From: Thermomicrobium sp.
Lineage (GTDB): Bacteria > Chloroflexota > Chloroflexia > Thermomicrobiales > Thermomicrobiaceae
Reading direction: 5' to 3'
Assembly (NCBI GenBank): GCA_025060175.1
Contig: JANXBE010000002.1
Location: 1-64,000 of the forward strand
Length of the DNA stretch: 64,000 bases
Below are positions 43,636-52,383 of this stretch, in pieces. The number at the start of each line of letters is the position of its first letter. Position 1 is the first letter of the stretch. The notes beneath the pieces were generated by a model. The model searched no databases. It had not been told where the DNA came from and saw only the letters and a list, made by a program, of their open reading frames with translations. A program made the translations under genes and the position numbers.

Positions 43636-43659
43636 GCGCCGGACCCGCGGGTCCGGCGC
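43636..43659. terminator. 24-base perfect palindrome between convergent genes
   Basis: GCGCCGGACCC, GC and GGGTCCGGCGC form an uninterrupted palindrome 12 bases after the small membrane gene and about 35 bases before the stop of the TPR gene. No U run follows on either strand. It is most likely a bidirectional terminator of the stem-only type. Confidence 0.65.
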
Positions 43660-43692
43660 GAGAGCACGCACTGGCGGTTCGGAGACCGCTCT

Positions 43693-44574
43693 CTAACTAC
43701 CGATCGTCTCGTCGAGATCGAATTCCACAGCCAACGCATCTTCGTCGACCGTACTGAGCAGCTCCTCCGTTGCCTCGGCTTCTTCTTCGGGTTCCACCAC
43801 CTCCTCGACCGGCAGGAGCTCCTCTTCCTCGGCGTAAAGTTCCTCTTCCTCGAATTCTTCGCGTCCGAACGTCTCTGGGAGGTAGGGTCGCGGCGGCGCG
43901 ATCTTCGGCTGCGGCGGGAAGGACGGAACGTTCACGAGGTGCGCGGCACGGTAAACCTCCCGGAGGATGATGCGCAGGGTATCGCCAGTGAGTTGGACGA
44001 CGTACGCGCGGTACTGGTTCCCCTCGCGAGCGAACCGTAGCACGCGCCGGGCCAGCCGCCCCTCGAGTTGTCCGAGCGGAGTCCCGTCCGCGTCGACCAC
44101 GAACACCGCGTCGTCCCGAAAGTCCAAGAGGACTTCCTGGCCGGGAAACAGCCGTGCCAGAACGAAAGCTGCGGCCGGACGCAACAGATCGGTCACATAG
44201 GTACGCCCCATCTCTTCCATGAAGACATCCGGGCGGGGTGCGGACCGACCCAGGGGCATCGGGATCACCCCGTCCGTCGACTGCCCTGCCAACCACTCCA
44301 GGCGCGTGATGTTGCGCTGGGCGATCGAGTTCGCTGGTTCGATCTCCAGAGCTCGCTGATAGGCCGCCCGCGCCTCCGCCACTCGACCCAACTCGGCATA
44401 CGCATGCCCGAGCCGGTTCCACGCAGCCACGTCGCGCGGCGCCACCTCGGTGATCCGCCGATTGAGCTCGACCGCTCGTTCCCATTGCCCCTGAAACGCA
44501 GCCTGCTTGGCTGCTTGCGTCAGTCGCCGGAGGAGTCGACGCTCGTGACTACTCTGACTGGAAAGCGCTGACAT
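43693..44574 (-). CDS. TPR-repeat protein with acidic C terminus
   Basis: The product is 293 residues. Residues about 15-95 hold tetratricopeptide repeats (QAAFQGQWERAVELNRRI, VAAWNRLGHAYAELGRVAEA RAAYQRALEIEP). The middle part, FVLARLFPGQEVLLDFRDD through LRIILREVYRAAH, is an unrecognised domain. The last 60 residues are strongly acidic (EEFEEEELYAEEEELLPVEE). It is probably a cytoplasmic adaptor; partners unknown. The ATG at 44574 begins MSALSSQSS. The gene follows miaB by about 26 bases and may share its transcript. Confidence 0.75.
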   Translation of the reverse strand: MSALSSQSSHERRLLRRLTQAAKQAAFQGQWERAVELNRRITEVAPRDVAAWNRLGHAYAELGRVAEARAAYQRALEIEPANSIAQRNITRLEWLAGQSTDGVIPMPLGRSAPRPDVFMEEMGRTYVTDLLRPAAAFVLARLFPGQEVLLDFRDDAVFVVDADGTPLGQLEGRLARRVLRFAREGNQYRAYVVQLTGDTLRIILREVYRAAHLVNVPSFPPQPKIAPPRPYLPETFGREEFEEEELYAEEEELLPVEEVVEPEEEAEATEELLSTVDEDALAVEFDLDETIGS

Positions 44575-44600
44575 CGTTCCGCTCTGCCTCCGTTCGTCTC

Positions 44601-45977
44601 TCAGTGTGCAACGCCGGCGGGCTCTGGCGCCCCGACGACCGCTGGCTCGCCGAGCAGATACCACGGACTGACCTCGGTAATGCGGACCGGGACGAGCCGA
44701 CCGCGCCATTCACCTGCTGCCTCGAAAAACACGAGCGTGTTACCCCGGGTACGGCCGCGCCACCGACCGCGTGCCACGCCATCGACTAACACTTCGACCG
44801 TTCGCCCCAGGTAACGCTGGTTCCGCTCGCGTGCGATCCGCTCCTGCAGTTCCTCGATCGCCCGATGTCGTCGACGCTTTTCCTCGCGCGGCACATCGTC
44901 TACCCAACGCGCCGACAGCGTGCCCGGTCGTGGCGAGTACATCGCGACGTGTACCTTATCGAACCGGATCTCCTCCAGGAGTCGATAGGTATTCAGGAAC
45001 TGCTCCTCAGATTCTCCTGGGAACCCGACGATGATGTCGGTCGAGAGCGTTACGTCTGGAATCCACTCGCGGATGCGCGCGATCCGTTCTCGATACTCCT
45101 GCACCGAGTAGTTGCGCCGCATTCGCCGCAGCACTTCGTCGTCGCCTGCCTGTACCGGCAGGTTGACATGTTCGCAGACCTTCGGCAAGTCAGCGATCGC
45201 CCGGATCAACTTGTCGCTGAAGTACTTCGGATGCGATGTCAAGAACCGGATCCGTTCGATACCAGGCACCTCGTGGACATGAGCCAGAAGGTCCGCAAGA
45301 TCCGGTTGCCCAGGCAAATCATGGCCGTAGGCGTTCACCGTTTGTCCCAGCAAGGTGACTTCCCGCACACCCTGCTCTGCCAACCGGGTGACCTCGGCGA
45401 CGACGTGTTCCACCGGCCGACTCCGTTCGCGCCCTCGCCGGTACGGGACGATGCAATAGGAGCAGACGAAGTTGCATCCGTAGATCACCGGCACGAACGC
45501 CGTCACTTCCGGATCGGCCTGCCCCTCGGGGTAGTAGTGCGGAAGTTCGACCAGATCGATATCGACCTCGCTGAGTTCCGGTATCAGTCGAGTCAAACGC
45601 GCGAAGTCCGACGGCCCATACCAGAGATCGACCCACGGAAAGCGTTCCGCGAGCCGCTCCTCCTGCCCCGTCACCAGGCACCCCGTCACCGCGATGCGCA
45701 CCTCCGGACGCCGGCGCTTCAGGCGAGCCAGCGCCCCGATGTATCCCAGGGCCTTGTCCTCGGCCTGTTGGCGCACCACGCAGGTGTTGACGATAACGAG
45801 ATCGGCCTCCCACTCGTGCGCTGCCGGAAGGTACCCGGCCTGGCGCAGCAGGGCAGCCGCCTTCGCGGACTCGGCTTCGTTCATCTGGCAGCCGATCGTC
45901 CAGATGTGAAAGCGCTTGACCGCGGGCAGCTCCTCCGCCGACGCGCTCGACCATGGTTGAAGCTGGATGCGTTGCAT
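44601..45977 (-). CDS. miaB: tRNA-2-methylthio-N6-dimethylallyladenosine synthase
   Basis: MiaB adds the methylthio group to i6A37 of tRNAs reading UNN codons. The product is 458 residues. The UPF0004 domain has its three Cys (TIGCQMNEAES, VNTCVVRQQAEDKALG, VTGCLVTGQEERL). The radical-SAM cluster motif is GCNFVCSYCIVPYRRG near residue 170, followed by LGQTVNAYG and NLPVQAGDDEVLRRMRRNY. A C-terminal TRAM domain is present (VEVLVDGVARGRWRGRTRGN). The ATG at 45977 follows GGGAGGCTCC. Confidence 0.95.
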   Translation of the reverse strand: MQRIQLQPWSSASAEELPAVKRFHIWTIGCQMNEAESAKAAALLRQAGYLPAAHEWEADLVIVNTCVVRQQAEDKALGYIGALARLKRRRPEVRIAVTGCLVTGQEERLAERFPWVDLWYGPSDFARLTRLIPELSEVDIDLVELPHYYPEGQADPEVTAFVPVIYGCNFVCSYCIVPYRRGRERSRPVEHVVAEVTRLAEQGVREVTLLGQTVNAYGHDLPGQPDLADLLAHVHEVPGIERIRFLTSHPKYFSDKLIRAIADLPKVCEHVNLPVQAGDDEVLRRMRRNYSVQEYRERIARIREWIPDVTLSTDIIVGFPGESEEQFLNTYRLLEEIRFDKVHVAMYSPRPGTLSARWVDDVPREEKRRRHRAIEELQERIARERNQRYLGRTVEVLVDGVARGRWRGRTRGNTLVFFEAAGEWRGRLVPVRITEVSPWYLLGEPAVVGAPEPAGVAH

Positions 45978-46173
45978 GGAGCCTCCCACCACAGGCGCCC
46001 GGCGCCCGTGTCCTCGTACAGTCTATCAGTATAGCCGACACCGAGGACCGAGCCGTCTCGGTCGCCGAGCGCTCGGACTGTGCTACGATACAGATGAGGG
46101 GGTGGACGACGAGTCGAACGCCGTCTTGGCGACGCGGCACCGACGCGTCCGTTCGGCTCTGCGAGGAGGCACT

Positions 46174-46950
46174 ATGACGCAACGACGCTGCGGAACCTGT
46201 CGTTACTTCGAAGAAGGTGGCTTGGCTGGATCTGGTTGGTGTCGTCATCCGCAGCGCCGGGATCTCCAGCAGATGGTGTTCGTCCGGCGAGGCGAACTCG
46301 CCTGCCGAACGGGTTGGGATGGGGACCTCTGGGAACCGCGCGACACGGAGCAGCGGCCGGTCCTGGCTGTCGTCTCCGGTTCATGGGCTCGTCACTCGGA
46401 CGGCTCCTCGACGGCTCACGACCCACCCCCTTCCGCTGCGCTAGAGGACGAACTTCCTCCGTTCTCACCCCCGCGCACGGCGATTCCATCGCTCGACCAT
46501 CTCCCCTCCGTCGACGAACGGCTCGACCGAGAGGGACAGAGCGGTGAGACCGAACCCTTCCCCTCAGTCGCCGTCAGCGAGACATGGTCAGAGCCCTCGT
46601 CGGCAACTCGTTCCGATGAGGTCCTGCCCGAGGACGTCCCGCCGGATGCCCCAGCGCTGCTCGCGTCCCTTCCACGCCTGTGCCGGACCTGCCGTGACTT
46701 CCGACCCCTCGGGGACGGACGGATGGGCTGGTGCAACAACAGCTTCGCCTTTCCGGAACGGACGATGGTCCATGCCGAAACGCTCGCCTGCGCCGGAACC
46801 ATCGGCTCTTGGTGGCTCCCGAGCGACGAGTGGTGGCTACGGCAGGCCGATATTTCCCACCACGGCCAGCCCACACCGCACGTCGATGCCTTCCTCCGCC
46901 AGCTCCTGCGCGAGCGTCAGCAGGAGCGACGACGTCGTGCCAGTTCCTGA
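46174..46950 (+). CDS. Protein with duplicated Cys-rich (zinc-ribbon-like) modules
   Basis: No named family. The product is 258 residues with two similar modules joined by an acidic, Ser/Pro-rich linker of about 100 residues. Module 1 (residues 1-45) has CGTCRYFEEGG, GWCRHPQRRD and LACRTGWD. Module 2 (about 170-225) has CRTCRDFRPLGDG, GWCNNSFAFPE and LACAGTIGSWW. Each module has the spacing CxxC-x(n)-GWC-x(n)-LAC, consistent with four-Cys metal sites. ATG follows GAGGAGGCACT. It is divergent from miaB and ends 11 bases before the rodZ-like gene, so a link to cell envelope or gene regulation is possible. Confidence 0.7.
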   Translation: MTQRRCGTCRYFEEGGLAGSGWCRHPQRRDLQQMVFVRRGELACRTGWDGDLWEPRDTEQRPVLAVVSGSWARHSDGSSTAHDPPPSAALEDELPPFSPPRTAIPSLDHLPSVDERLDREGQSGETEPFPSVAVSETWSEPSSATRSDEVLPEDVPPDAPALLASLPRLCRTCRDFRPLGDGRMGWCNNSFAFPERTMVHAETLACAGTIGSWWLPSDEWWLRQADISHHGQPTPHVDAFLRQLLRERQQERRRRASS

Positions 46951-46961
46951 GGCAGTCGACG

Positions 46962-47819
46962 ATGGGTGAGTTCGGAGAGCTCCTCCGCAACGCCCGTGCC
47001 TACCGAGGAGTTTCGCTCCACGACGCCGAGCGAGCGACACGCATCAGTCGGCGCTATCTCGCCGCGCTCGAGCAGGAGGCGTTCGAGCATCTTCCGCCAC
47101 TGACCTACGCTCGCGGTATCGTCAGGATCTACGCCCAGTACCTCGGCCTCGATCCAGTCGCGGTGCTCGCCAAGTTCGAAGACGCACACGGTCAGCGGAG
47201 CCTCGGCTTCCGGGTGGTGCCGAGCGCGCGGACCGTTCAGGAACCACTCATGCACTGGGCGCCGAACTTCGCGGTCATCGCCTTCATGCTCGCCATCTCA
47301 GCGATCGTCTTCGCGCTCGTCTACACGACCTATCTCGCCCCGCGGGAGACGGTAGGCCCACCGTCGCTCGCCTCGACGAGCGAACCAGCGGCACCCCCCA
47401 GCACCACGACACCCGGTTCGACACCAACCACCGCAGAAATCGGTACCCCATCCCCACCGGCCGGCGTGTCGAGTCAGCCATCCCCCACGCTCGAGAACCC
47501 GACGAGCCCTGTCCACGCAACCGCTCCGGCATCCCCGACGCCGCCCCCCGCGTCCCAGGCGCCTGCGCCTGCTGCGACACCATCGACAAGGACCGAGCAT
47601 GTCTTCGAGATCGTCGTGGTCGGCCGTGTGTGGGTGCAAGCGACGGTCGACGGGCAGACAGTAGTCGCCGAAGTCTTGGACGCAGGAGCGCGGCGCGTCT
47701 TTCGAGGCAGCACGATGACCGTCTCTTCGGGGAACGCGCCGCTGGTTCGCGTGCTCGTGGACGGCGAAGACCGAGGTCCGCTCGGCCAACGATGGGACGA
47801 CACCGCGTCCTATCCGTGA
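46962..47819 (+). CDS. RodZ-like protein (HTH, one membrane helix, periplasmic domain)
   Basis: The product is 285 residues. Residues 1-80 form the HTH_25 domain (LLRNARAYRGVSLHDAERAT, ISRRYLAALEQEAFEHLPP, YARGIVRIYAQYLGLD). One transmembrane helix lies near 110-130 (FAVIAFMLAISAIVFALVYT). A Pro/Thr/Ser linker is followed by a DUF4115-like beta domain (VVVGRVWVQATVDGQTVV ... LVRVLVDGEDRGPLGQ). RodZ ties MreB to the membrane in rod-shaped cells; mreB is not in the window. ATG at 46962 with GAGGCAG upstream. Confidence 0.85.
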   Translation: MGEFGELLRNARAYRGVSLHDAERATRISRRYLAALEQEAFEHLPPLTYARGIVRIYAQYLGLDPVAVLAKFEDAHGQRSLGFRVVPSARTVQEPLMHWAPNFAVIAFMLAISAIVFALVYTTYLAPRETVGPPSLASTSEPAAPPSTTTPGSTPTTAEIGTPSPPAGVSSQPSPTLENPTSPVHATAPASPTPPPASQAPAPAATPSTRTEHVFEIVVVGRVWVQATVDGQTVVAEVLDAGARRVFRGSTMTVSSGNAPLVRVLVDGEDRGPLGQRWDDTASYP

Positions 47820-47830
47820 GTGACCGCTGG

Positions 47831-48757
47831 TCACGACCGTTCGCGAGATCCCTCGCCCACTCCCCAGGAGAACGCCGGAACAGCGGCGACCAGAGCCCCA
47901 GGCTGCACCGTCACGCGCAGCTCGTCCGCATCGGTACACCGATCCCCATCGATTTCGACCGGGGCCGGTACTGACGAACGGATCGCCACTGCTTGGCCAC
48001 GCCACCGCTCGACGAAGCGGGACTGCCACAACCGCCCGAGCGCAGCCCAACCGAACAGCTCCGCCCATGCAACCAGGTTCGGCGGTCGCAGGCAGAGGAC
48101 GTCGAGCTGACCGTCGCTCGGATCGATCGACGGCCCCAAGCGAAAGTGCGGATGAACGAGGAACGGACCGTTCGCGACCAGGATCGTGCGCGCGACGACC
48201 CGCCGCACCCGACCGTCGATGTCCACCTGGAACGACCACGGGCCATCGCGCAGGTGACGCAAGCCAGGAAGCACGTAGCTTCGCCAGGCGAAAAAGCGCT
48301 TCACGCTAGGTGATGCGTCATCGACGATCAACGCATCGATGCCGATTCCGCCGAGAAACAGGAGAACGCGGTCGGGAGCCACCCGACCGACATCGAGACG
48401 GCGCCAGCGCAGCGGCCCGACCAGCGCCCGGGCCGCCCGCACTGGTCCATCCGGGAACCCCAAGAGTCGGGCCACATGGTTCGTCGATCCCCCGGGAAGC
48501 ACAGCGAACCGAGCCGACGTCCCAATGACCCCCGCTGCGACACGGCTCGCCGTTCCGTCCCCGCCCAACGCGACGACGAGTTCCGCCTGCTGCGCCGCCG
48601 TTCGGGCGAGGTCTCCGATCTCCTTCGGCTCCGAGCCGACGAAGACAGCGACCTGGAAGCGCTGTGCCAGGATGCGCAAGACCTGCTCGACGAGAGGCGG
48701 ACGGACACGGCCAGCAGCGGCGTTGACGACGAGCGCTAGAGACGGGTACGCCCTCAT
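47831..48757 (-). CDS. Diacylglycerol/sphingosine kinase-like lipid kinase
   Basis: The product is 308 residues. The DAGK catalytic domain opens LALVVNAAAGRVRP, with ELVVALGGDGTASRVAAGVI and AVLPGGSTNHVARLLGFPDG, the ATP-binding and catalytic blocks shared with YegS/DgkB. The C-terminal domain (FLGGIGIDALIVDDASPSVK and later) completes the fold. It probably phosphorylates a membrane lipid. The start overlaps the stop of the baeRF gene (ATGA), so the two are translationally coupled. It converges on the rodZ-like gene. Confidence 0.85.
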   Translation of the reverse strand: MRAYPSLALVVNAAAGRVRPPLVEQVLRILAQRFQVAVFVGSEPKEIGDLARTAAQQAELVVALGGDGTASRVAAGVIGTSARFAVLPGGSTNHVARLLGFPDGPVRAARALVGPLRWRRLDVGRVAPDRVLLFLGGIGIDALIVDDASPSVKRFFAWRSYVLPGLRHLRDGPWSFQVDIDGRVRRVVARTILVANGPFLVHPHFRLGPSIDPSDGQLDVLCLRPPNLVAWAELFGWAALGRLWQSRFVERWRGQAVAIRSSVPAPVEIDGDRCTDADELRVTVQPGALVAAVPAFSWGVGEGSRERS

Positions 48758-49926
48758 GTCGTCGCCGGTGCTTCTAGCCGATAGCGCAGGATCGCCCCGA
48801 TGCCACCGTACGGCTGGAGTCGACCACGGAGTTCCGGCTCGGCGAGGAAGACCAGGTTCGCATTCTGCCGATACGCCTCGGCATACACCTCCGGGACGAT
48901 GTTTTCGCGGGCGCGGAGCGGTCCGCCGCAGAACTGGCACTCCGCGCCGACTGTTCCGATCGACTGGATGGCTCCGCACCGGAGGCAGTAGCGGCCAGGC
49001 GCGCTCACGGTGTCGTCCACGAGCAACGCGTTGACGTTCCGCATCTGCACCGCCTCGACGACTCGCTCCAAGCCGACGACGGCCATATCTTGACTGAGCG
49101 CTTCGTCCAGTACCAAGTCGACATAGCGTTCGCGCTCGCGACGCTGCCACGCTTCGATGATGCGTCGCGTCTCTTCGGCGACCTGCTTCGTCGTCGACTC
49201 CATCAAACAGTTGAAGGAACCGACGAACCGCTCACGCAGGTACGGGTGGAGACCGTCGACGAAGTCCCTTACGACCTCGTCCGGGCCTCCGACGACGAGA
49301 AAGCGGAACGGTTCCTGCTCGAACAGCTGGAAGAGCACCTGCCCCACACGGTGGAAATGTTGCCGGACGTGGTCCTCGATGTGGCGCGCGAAGCGAGCCT
49401 GTGACCACCCGCCTTGCCCGTGTTGGCCCGGCACCTCGTCGTCCAGCCGAACCGCGATCTCGCGGAAGGACACCAAGTGACCAGCGAAAATTCTCGCCCG
49501 ATCGCGGGAAATCAGACAAGTGCAGAGCGGTTCGAACAGCTCGACCACACGGACCAGCCGACCGATCACCGGCCGGAAGTCCAAATCGCTTTCGTTGCCG
49601 ACGTCGCGTGGCACATGATACACGCGCCACAGACCAGCACGACTGCTCGCGAAGAGTGCGACTCCCTGGCCGAACTCGCCACCGTGATCACGGAAGAACT
49701 CACGAATCCGAGCGACATCGTCGTCGACCGCCTGCATCTGCGCACGCGTGAGACCCATCCGTTGCTTCGCTGATTCCAACTCACGGAGCAAGTTCTTCAG
49801 ACGGATGGAGTAATGATCGTCGGTGATATGCTCCTGATCGACTCGAAGGTAGAGACTGATGATCGGCCATTCGTCGTTGCGAAACGCCCCCAACTCCTCG
49901 ACGTCGCGTCGCGAGATGTCCACCAC
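48754..49926 (-). CDS. Bacterial archaeo-eukaryotic release factor (baeRF) family protein
   Basis: The product is 390 residues and related to eRF1/Pelota domains 2-3 as in the baeRF families. It has WPIISLYLRVDQEHITDDHY, ESAKQRMGLTRAQMQAV, GVALFASSRAGLWRVYHVP, CLISRDRARIFAGHL, GQHGQGGWSQARFARHIEDH (the GGQ-like loop region) and FRFLVVGGPDEVVRDFVDGL. A C-terminal zinc-binding segment CLRCGAIQSIG...CQFCGG follows. Ribosome-rescue or stress roles are suggested for the family; a precise function is unproven. GTG start at 49926 (or the adjacent GTG) after GGGGGGTAC. Confidence 0.78.
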   Translation of the reverse strand: MVDISRRDVEELGAFRNDEWPIISLYLRVDQEHITDDHYSIRLKNLLRELESAKQRMGLTRAQMQAVDDDVARIREFFRDHGGEFGQGVALFASSRAGLWRVYHVPRDVGNESDLDFRPVIGRLVRVVELFEPLCTCLISRDRARIFAGHLVSFREIAVRLDDEVPGQHGQGGWSQARFARHIEDHVRQHFHRVGQVLFQLFEQEPFRFLVVGGPDEVVRDFVDGLHPYLRERFVGSFNCLMESTTKQVAEETRRIIEAWQRRERERYVDLVLDEALSQDMAVVGLERVVEAVQMRNVNALLVDDTVSAPGRYCLRCGAIQSIGTVGAECQFCGGPLRARENIVPEVYAEAYRQNANLVFLAEPELRGRLQPYGGIGAILRYRLEAPATT

Positions 49927-49968
49927 GTACCCCCCGTCACACCCTCCCGGACGATCCGACTCGCTGCT

Positions 49969-50115
49969 TCATCCGCGTTCGCTCGGACGCTCCTCCGGCC
50001 CGAACAAACGCTCGACGACGTAGTTCGCCAACCAGGTGGCAGCAGCCGCGAATAGCAAGTTGAGCACGCCACGCACCAGATTCCGCAACACCGGATTCAT
50101 CCCTCTCCGTGGCAT
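49969..50115 (-). CDS. Short membrane protein (48 residues)
   Basis: No family was recognised. The frame from ATG 50115 (GGGGGAGG five bases upstream) encodes MPRRGMNPVLRNLVRGVLN, then one hydrophobic segment (LLFAAAATWLANYVVERLF) and a charged tail. It lies between the small membrane gene near 50.4 kb and the baeRF gene, all on the minus strand, with short gaps. The good ribosome-binding site and operon position support it as real. Confidence 0.55.
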   Translation of the reverse strand: MPRRGMNPVLRNLVRGVLNLLFAAAATWLANYVVERLFGPEERPSERG

Positions 50116-50224
50116 CACGGCCTCCCCCACCCGGGAGCGCTCCTCTCCCAGCAGTCTACCACGAGCTTCGCCGAGCTCTGCCCCGCACCGCACTCCCTCG
50201 CAGCTGACTCCGCGCGTGTAGCGA

Positions 50225-50563
50225 TCACGCCCGACGTCGCGCAGCCTCTCGCCACCAACCCGCCAGGATCCCCAGCAGCCCGAGCGCGAGCGTCCCGCTC
50301 GTCACTACGGCACAGAGGTCGACCAGGAGCGGCCACCGATCCATCCCCGGGAGTACGATGAAGGGCCAGGCCAACCACCGATGGATCGTCCCTAGGACTC
50401 CACTCGCGTCACCGACGACCTGTTCCAAGACCCAGGCTGCCCACCGCGCGGCCAGGAGTGTCCAGTAGACCGAGACGGCGACCATGATCCACTCGGCCAA
50501 CCGCGGTGCGAGTTGCGCAGGACGGCGCGGTCGCCGGGATCGGATCGTGGGCGTCGTGCTCAC
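50225..50563 (-). CDS. Small membrane protein (112 residues)
   Basis: The product has three predicted transmembrane segments (AEWIMVAVSVYWTLLAARWA, WLAWPFIVLPG, LCAVVTSGTLALGLLGILAG). The pattern is loosely like YggT/DUF proteins but is not assigned. GTG at 50563 overlaps the coaBC stop (GTGA), so it is translated from the coaBC message. AGGAG lies 11 bases upstream. Function unknown. Confidence 0.65.
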   Translation of the reverse strand: MSTTPTIRSRRPRRPAQLAPRLAEWIMVAVSVYWTLLAARWAAWVLEQVVGDASGVLGTIHRWLAWPFIVLPGMDRWPLLVDLCAVVTSGTLALGLLGILAGWWREAARRRA

Positions 50564-51762
50564 GTGGAAAGACGCTCCTTCACAAGGGCCTCGACCGCGT
50601 CCCAGATCAGCTCGGCCACCTCCTCTTTCGGGAGTTCCGGCAGCCTCTCCGGCGGACGGCCCGGTCGTAGCAGCGTCACCTGCGCCGAGTCGGCACCCAT
50701 CGTCCGACGTGCGTCGTTCAGTACCAAGAGGTCGAGACCTTTCCGCGTCAGCTTCTCACGCGCATGCTCCACGAACCGCTCCGTCTCAGCCGCGAAGCCA
50801 ACTTTCAGCAGGCCTCGTCGGTGGACCGTCGCGAGGATATCCACGGTCGGCTCGAGTTCGAGTAGGAGCGGGCCGTCACGCTTCTTCAGCTTCTCCGGCG
50901 CGACCGTCCTCGGGCGAAAGTCAGCGACCGCTGCGCACATCACCAGTACGTCCGCCGACCGGGTCGCCTCAGCGACAGCATCGAGCATCTCTGCCGCCGT
51001 CTCCACCGCGACTGTCGAAACTCCGTAGGGCACCGCGAGACAGGTCGGTCCGGTCACCAATGTCGTCTGCGCTCCTCGATCACGCGCCACCTCTGCCAGT
51101 GCGTATCCCATCTTGCCGCTGGAGTGGTTGCTCAGGAACCGCACGGGATCGAGCGGTTCTCGCGTGGGCCCGGCCGTCACCACGACACGGCGACCAGCGA
51201 GCGTTCCCCGTTGCCCGAGGACGGTACGGATCGCACCGAGGAGTTCATCCGGCTCCACCATGCGTCCCTCACCGACCAAACCCGAGGCGAGCGGTCCGAA
51301 ACCCGGGCCAACGATCACCACCCCGCGCGCTCGCAGGACGGCCAAGTTCTCCTGCGTCGCAGGGTGGCGGAACATGTGATGGTCCATCGCCGGCGCCACG
51401 AGCAGCGGGCTCGGACAGGCCAAAGCGGTCAAGGTCACTGCATCGTCAGCGAGACCGTGGGCAAGCTTGGCCAGCACATCTGCCGTCGCCGGGGCGATGA
51501 CCATCAGATCGGCGGAAGCACCCACCGTGACATGCCCGGCCTGTTCACCCTCCCACACGCCGATCGTCGTGACTTGCACTGGCCGCCTGGTCAGGGCCTG
51601 GAAGGTCAGAGGACCGACGAAGTCAGTAGCGGCGCGCGTCATCACCACATCGACGACGGCGCCCATCCGAACCAGACGACGGACGAGTTCGACCACCTTG
51701 TAGGCCGCGATGCCACCAGTGACGCCGACAACGATTCGTTTTCCGCTCAGGATCCTCGGCAC
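50560..51762 (-). CDS. coaBC: Bifunctional phosphopantothenoylcysteine synthetase/decarboxylase
   Basis: CoaBC performs two steps of coenzyme A synthesis. The product is 400 residues. The N-terminal flavoprotein CoaC has VVGVTGGIAAYKVVELVRRL, TADVLAKLAHGLADDAV and PAMDHHMFRHPATQENL (active-site His and substrate clamp). C-terminal CoaB starts near residue 185: VVVTAGPTREPLDPVRFLSN, HSSGKMGYALAEVARDRGA, VLVMCAAVADFRP and LKKRDGPLLLEL. GTG start at 51762, overlapping the upstream DUF2085 gene by 16 bases. Confidence 0.96.
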   Translation of the reverse strand: MPRILSGKRIVVGVTGGIAAYKVVELVRRLVRMGAVVDVVMTRAATDFVGPLTFQALTRRPVQVTTIGVWEGEQAGHVTVGASADLMVIAPATADVLAKLAHGLADDAVTLTALACPSPLLVAPAMDHHMFRHPATQENLAVLRARGVVIVGPGFGPLASGLVGEGRMVEPDELLGAIRTVLGQRGTLAGRRVVVTAGPTREPLDPVRFLSNHSSGKMGYALAEVARDRGAQTTLVTGPTCLAVPYGVSTVAVETAAEMLDAVAEATRSADVLVMCAAVADFRPRTVAPEKLKKRDGPLLLELEPTVDILATVHRRGLLKVGFAAETERFVEHAREKLTRKGLDLLVLNDARRTMGADSAQVTLLRPGRPPERLPELPKEEVAELIWDAVEALVKERLST

Positions 51763-52358
51763 GCGTCCTCCCTACTCTCCACCTCCGCCGCAACCGCCTG
51801 TCGCTCGCGCGCGGCCAGCACGGCGCGTATTTCAGCGAACCCCAACTCCAGCCGAGGATAGACGAACCAGACGGTCGCCAGCGCGAACGCCATGCCGGTC
51901 ACGATCCGAAGTTGCCAGGTACTTTCCCGGAGACCGACGAGCTGGGTCGTGCCGTCGATCGCCATGGGTAACGCCAGCACCAGTGCACCGCGCCAGGAAA
52001 GCGGCGCCAAGTGATGCCGCACGAGCGCATAGACGGAGCCGAGCAGGAATATCCCCGTATAGATCGCGAAATCACGCTGGCAGTAGGCCATCGGCTCCCC
52101 GAACAACCAGAAGCTGCGACGCGCATCCTGATGGCAGACGAAGCGGTACAGAACATAGATCACCTCAGCGAGGAGTGGCTGTCCATGGGCGCGCAGCCAG
52201 GGAGCCAGGAGAGGCAGCACGGCGAACAGCCCGGTGAGGAGGTTCAGCGTAAGGAGCCAGTGACGCGCCCAGACCCCGACCGCACGATCGACGGCCCGTT
52301 CGAAAGTTGTCCGCTCCCTGACGGAGCTGACCTCGCCGAGCTTGTTTCGGCCTTCCAT
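51747..52358 (-). CDS. DUF2085 integral membrane protein
   Basis: The product is 203 residues with about five membrane helices. The DUF2085 signature is clear: VLYRFVCHQDARRSFWLFG, AYCQRDFAIYTGIFLLG, PMAIDGTTQLVGLRESTWQL and RIVTGMAFALATVWFVYPRL. The conserved Cys-His and Cys pairs may bind a metal; function is unknown. The ATG at 52358 has only a weak ribosome-binding site. It heads the DUF2085-coaBC-small membrane protein group and starts just upstream of, and opposite to, the tRNA-Glu promoter. Confidence 0.85.
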   Translation of the reverse strand: MEGRNKLGEVSSVRERTTFERAVDRAVGVWARHWLLTLNLLTGLFAVLPLLAPWLRAHGQPLLAEVIYVLYRFVCHQDARRSFWLFGEPMAYCQRDFAIYTGIFLLGSVYALVRHHLAPLSWRGALVLALPMAIDGTTQLVGLRESTWQLRIVTGMAFALATVWFVYPRLELGFAEIRAVLAARERQAVAAEVESREDACRGS

Positions 52359-52383
52359 AGGCAGGCGCTCGTTCGACGACGCT

